Below, piece after piece: positions 4,901-6,503 of a stretch of DNA of 6,503 bases; the stretch's first letter is position 1; every line of letters begins with the position of its first letter. The stretch covers positions 1 through 6,503 of the forward strand of contig JASLBT010000136.1 in the NCBI GenBank assembly GCA_030146445.1, written 5' to 3'. The position numbers and the translations under genes were made by a program. Origin of the DNA: Segetibacter sp. Lineage in GTDB: Bacteria; Bacteroidota; Bacteroidia; Chitinophagales; Chitinophagaceae. A model generated the notes under the pieces. It did no database searches. It was not told where the DNA came from and was given only the letters and a program-made list of their open reading frames with translations.

Positions 4901-6503
4901 TGTCGAGTAGAAGATCTCAATTTCTGTTTACACCAGCTGAGCTTCTGTCAAGCGGTCTAAGAGCTGGAAGAATTGATCGTTTTACCCTTACGATGACCCA
5001 TGTTTCTACGGTTAGGAGTTATAGTAACTTCATGGTTAAAATGGGGTTGACTCCAAGAACGGTATTATATGACTCCGGGCAGGCTTACGTTCCTGTAGTT
5101 ACAACGGTCGTAAAAAATCGCTCAACGTTTACGCCTGTTGTTAATACATCTCTTGCCCGTAATACCATAACGTTGGACTCAGCGTTCACCTGGGATGGGA
5201 CCAGCAGCCTGGTTATGGAACTTTGCTACAATAACGCCACGGCAGATAGTTCGGGCACGGTTGACCGAACCATAGGATATGCAGATGAAACAACCCGCAG
5301 TCAATCGAACTTTATTTGGCAAAACAACATTGACTGTGATGGAGCCTTTAATGCCGCCTCGACAGAGTTTGGCTACTATTCCGGTCTCAAGCCAACCGTA
5401 GTTTTTAGCGAAACAATCGACATCGGGACTATTGCAGCTACAACACTCAGCGCATCGAAAACCGAAAATTTTGTAACCGGCTCACCTTCCAATGATTTGG
5501 TATACTACGCACCTGAACGGAACTATACACCGGTCCGCGAAGTATTAGCGAAATTCAAGAACACTTCAAATGCGAACTATGGCTGCACGGAGGTGGTGAT
5601 AGACCGGGCCGGTACTGGTGCGTCTAAGTTCTGGAGTGAAAACGATACCTCCACTTTCCTGATGGATAAAACATACCGGGTGCTGCCAACTATAAATGAT
5701 CCGGCGGGAACGTATGAAGCAACATTTTACTTCAGCAGGGCAGAAAAGGAGGGATGGGAAAAAGCAACAGCACAAAGTTTTGAGAACATCAGGGTGATCA
5801 AGATGCCCGGCCAGATTTCATCCGTGACCGCATCCAATCCAATGCCAGACGGACCCGGTACCGTACAGGTCATCGTACCGGCCAGCGTTGGAAGCCTGGG
5901 TCATATGTACTACATTACAGTTAACATCACGGGCGGCTTCTCCGGCTTCGGTTTTGGAATTCCGCTTGCTCCATTGCCCATTACGCTGTTAAATTTTACG
6001 GGGCATTTACAAAACGACCGCGCATTACTCAAATGGAACACCTCGTCTGAGGCAAACAGCAAACAGTTTGATCTTGAAAAGTCGTATGACGGTGTTACAT
6101 ACCGGAAGATCGGCTCAGTCAAAGCTGCCGGAAACAGCAGTGCCACTCGTAGCTACCAGTTCCCTGACAAGGAATTTGCCGTGGAGGCAAATTACTACCG
6201 TTTAAACCTGATTGACCTGGATAATAAGTCGCGATACAGCAACGTGGTGCTGTTGAAGAATCCAAAAGCTAACCAGGGCTTGTTTGTGATCAACAATCCT
6301 TTCGCGAGCTATATTGATATTCGGTTTGGCAAAACGCCGGCGGGCAGGGTTCGTTTGCAATTAACCGACGTGGCTGGTAAACTGGTGGAGAAGACCGAGT
6401 TCAACGGGTTGTCGCAGTCCGTTGTCCGGTTCAACCTGGGCAACAGGCTGATCAGTAAGGGCATTTATATCCTGAGCGCAGAAGTAGACGGAACCAGGTA
6501 TAG
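1948..6503 (+). CDS. Giant modular surface protein: Asp-box propeller, Calx-beta, FN3-like, T9SS sorting domain (3' partial)
   Basis: One frame of 1518 codons runs without a stop past the window end. Residues 1-21 are a signal peptide with lipobox LTAC (Cys21). Residues 50-102 hold RFEVERIKDPSLGYVP and WVERGP, a linker usual before this kind of propeller. Residues about 128-814 are a sialidase/Vps10-like beta-propeller region. It starts at GRTRAILID, has six Asp boxes (STNAGTSW 215, SKDGGNTW 269, SNDGGATW 375, SNNAGATF 475, SVNGGATW 561, SDNGGTSW 720) and closes with ATHGRGVF (805-811). Residues about 819-951 are a Calx-beta domain (VYDDGESETPETF, ending EDDDP). Two beta-rich regions follow (about 957-1155, with QFLFTPAELL; about 1156-1340). 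Residues 1344-1438 are FN3-like (LPITLLNFTG, YYRLNLIDLD), and 1439 onward is a type A T9SS sorting domain (GIYILSAEVDG). Probably a secreted or surface binding or adhesion protein; no catalytic signature was seen. Perhaps 5-15 residues are missing at the end. ATG 1948 is chosen because TAA-TGA lies in frame just upstream (1915-1920). Confidence 0.88.
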   Translation, partial: MPNILRKSLMVALLFSLLTACQSGDAHKKHPDRVAVQAEEEHDGYDEAAARDRFEVERIKDPSLGYVPLERMLRAVDYTEDVKANRTNASRTYALPWVERGPIYDSVGPSNGNVRGASRTAPGTFTAGRTRAILIDTLNDPSGNTVFCGSVAGGLWKCTNFLTGIPNWRNINDRFDNLAVSSICQDPTSPAVMYFSTGEPTGNADAVNGLGLWKSTNAGTSWTRLPQTVNLVRTFKLICDAEGNVYAALRVTTAGAVTPVTQTMGLVRSKDGGNTWENITPDFLTGTNASCTDIEISSTGKLHASFGYNTGGTATRVNHTYTTTPGAVMPGTWTRSTGLRSGGFPSIRMELATLADTLYAATVNGSANIDSVYKSNDGGATWTRQNAGGLPTGILSAQGWYNITLAINPINSREFVVGGLDAYRFTNSGLNPPTRMTYWVNGVPYVHADHHFIQWWMVGSQSRIVIGCDGGVYLSNNAGATFTDRNRNLAIKQFYDAGIHPAQGSPYIIAGAQDNGTHQLKNPGLSYSTEVTGGDGCFVHINQQNPQIQFATYVYNQYRRSVNGGATWTPINFSSSRGAFVNQYDYDGGQNILYASWAGPSWQPNQQILRWRNAHVSNTDTSILTLNELVTNGSNTNNNATVLKVSPYTRDRVYVGGNKGAIVRLDNASSVSDASASANQTNISGANFDSGYVSCVNVGSSDNFLVATFSSYGVKHVWFSDNGGTSWTNIDGTPGAGGLPDMPVRWAIFDPQSDNKLLLATEAGVYTTDAINGTNTVWSPETNFPTVRTDMLRLRLSDNTVVAATHGRGVFTTVLPSTPEVRFSAPYFTVGEAAPAPVSGCRSYRDYNVDVSMVSPPTGNAIVNYSVQAGNTALEGMDFDFTANGDFSNPTKQQVFTSGLLTSKYITIRVYDDGESETPETFVITFNITGSTNAISGAAATYAVTIEDDDPAPLVPTEITKSATLGSEQFYLTTGNTSFPMDQRLSSRRSQFLFTPAELLSSGLRAGRIDRFTLTMTHVSTVRSYSNFMVKMGLTPRTVLYDSGQAYVPVVTTVVKNRSTFTPVVNTSLARNTITLDSAFTWDGTSSLVMELCYNNATADSSGTVDRTIGYADETTRSQSNFIWQNNIDCDGAFNAASTEFGYYSGLKPTVVFSETIDIGTIAATTLSASKTENFVTGSPSNDLVYYAPERNYTPVREVLAKFKNTSNANYGCTEVVIDRAGTGASKFWSENDTSTFLMDKTYRVLPTINDPAGTYEATFYFSRAEKEGWEKATAQSFENIRVIKMPGQISSVTASNPMPDGPGTVQVIVPASVGSLGHMYYITVNITGGFSGFGFGIPLAPLPITLLNFTGHLQNDRALLKWNTSSEANSKQFDLEKSYDGVTYRKIGSVKAAGNSSATRSYQFPDKEFAVEANYYRLNLIDLDNKSRYSNVVLLKNPKANQGLFVINNPFASYIDIRFGKTPAGRVRLQLTDVAGKLVEKTEFNGLSQSVVRFNLGNRLISKGIYILSAEVDGTRY

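Noticed and set aside
1..6503. CRISPR array, transposon ends, tRNA or phage genes
   Set aside because: No regularly spaced repeats, transposase-like frames, cloverleaf sequences or phage-type proteins were seen.

Overview
The window looks like a chromosomal piece of a Bacteroidota genome, most likely from the Chitinophagaceae or a close relative (lineage is inference). Four signs point there: a Pur-alpha-like (DUF3276) protein typical of this phylum; promoter-like TAnnTTTG boxes, with an A-rich leader and no Shine-Dalgarno before the Pur-alpha start; a very large secreted protein of Asp-box propeller, Calx-beta and FN3-like modules; and a C-terminal tail like the sorting domain of the type IX secretion system (T9SS). 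All genes read on the + strand.

Layout: (1) 2-175 is the last 57 codons of an ABC exporter ATPase, followed by a hairpin. (2) 176-623 is an AT-rich gap of about 450 bases with no convincing gene. It holds several inverted repeats, one of them a well-formed bulged hairpin at 297-335, and ends in a good Bacteroidota promoter at 553-581. (3) 624-1112 is the Pur-alpha-like nucleic-acid-binding protein, started by GTG and closed by a strong intrinsic terminator. (4) 1278-1778 is a small predicted lipoprotein of unknown family. (5) 1948 to beyond 6503 is one uninterrupted frame of 1518 codons whose stop lies outside the window. It encodes a modular cell-surface or secreted protein: signal peptide with lipobox, N-terminal linker, Asp-box beta-propeller region, Calx-beta domain, two beta-rich regions, FN3-like domain and T9SS sorting domain.

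The first two genes are probably housekeeping: export across the inner membrane, and RNA or ssDNA binding. The last two probably act in the envelope or outside the cell. Nothing shows that the four genes form one pathway, and the terminator after the Pur-alpha gene separates the two halves. I see no mobile element, CRISPR array, tRNA, rRNA or defence system. The most unusual point is that the giant protein appears to carry both a lipoprotein signal (LTAC) and a T9SS C-terminal sorting domain.
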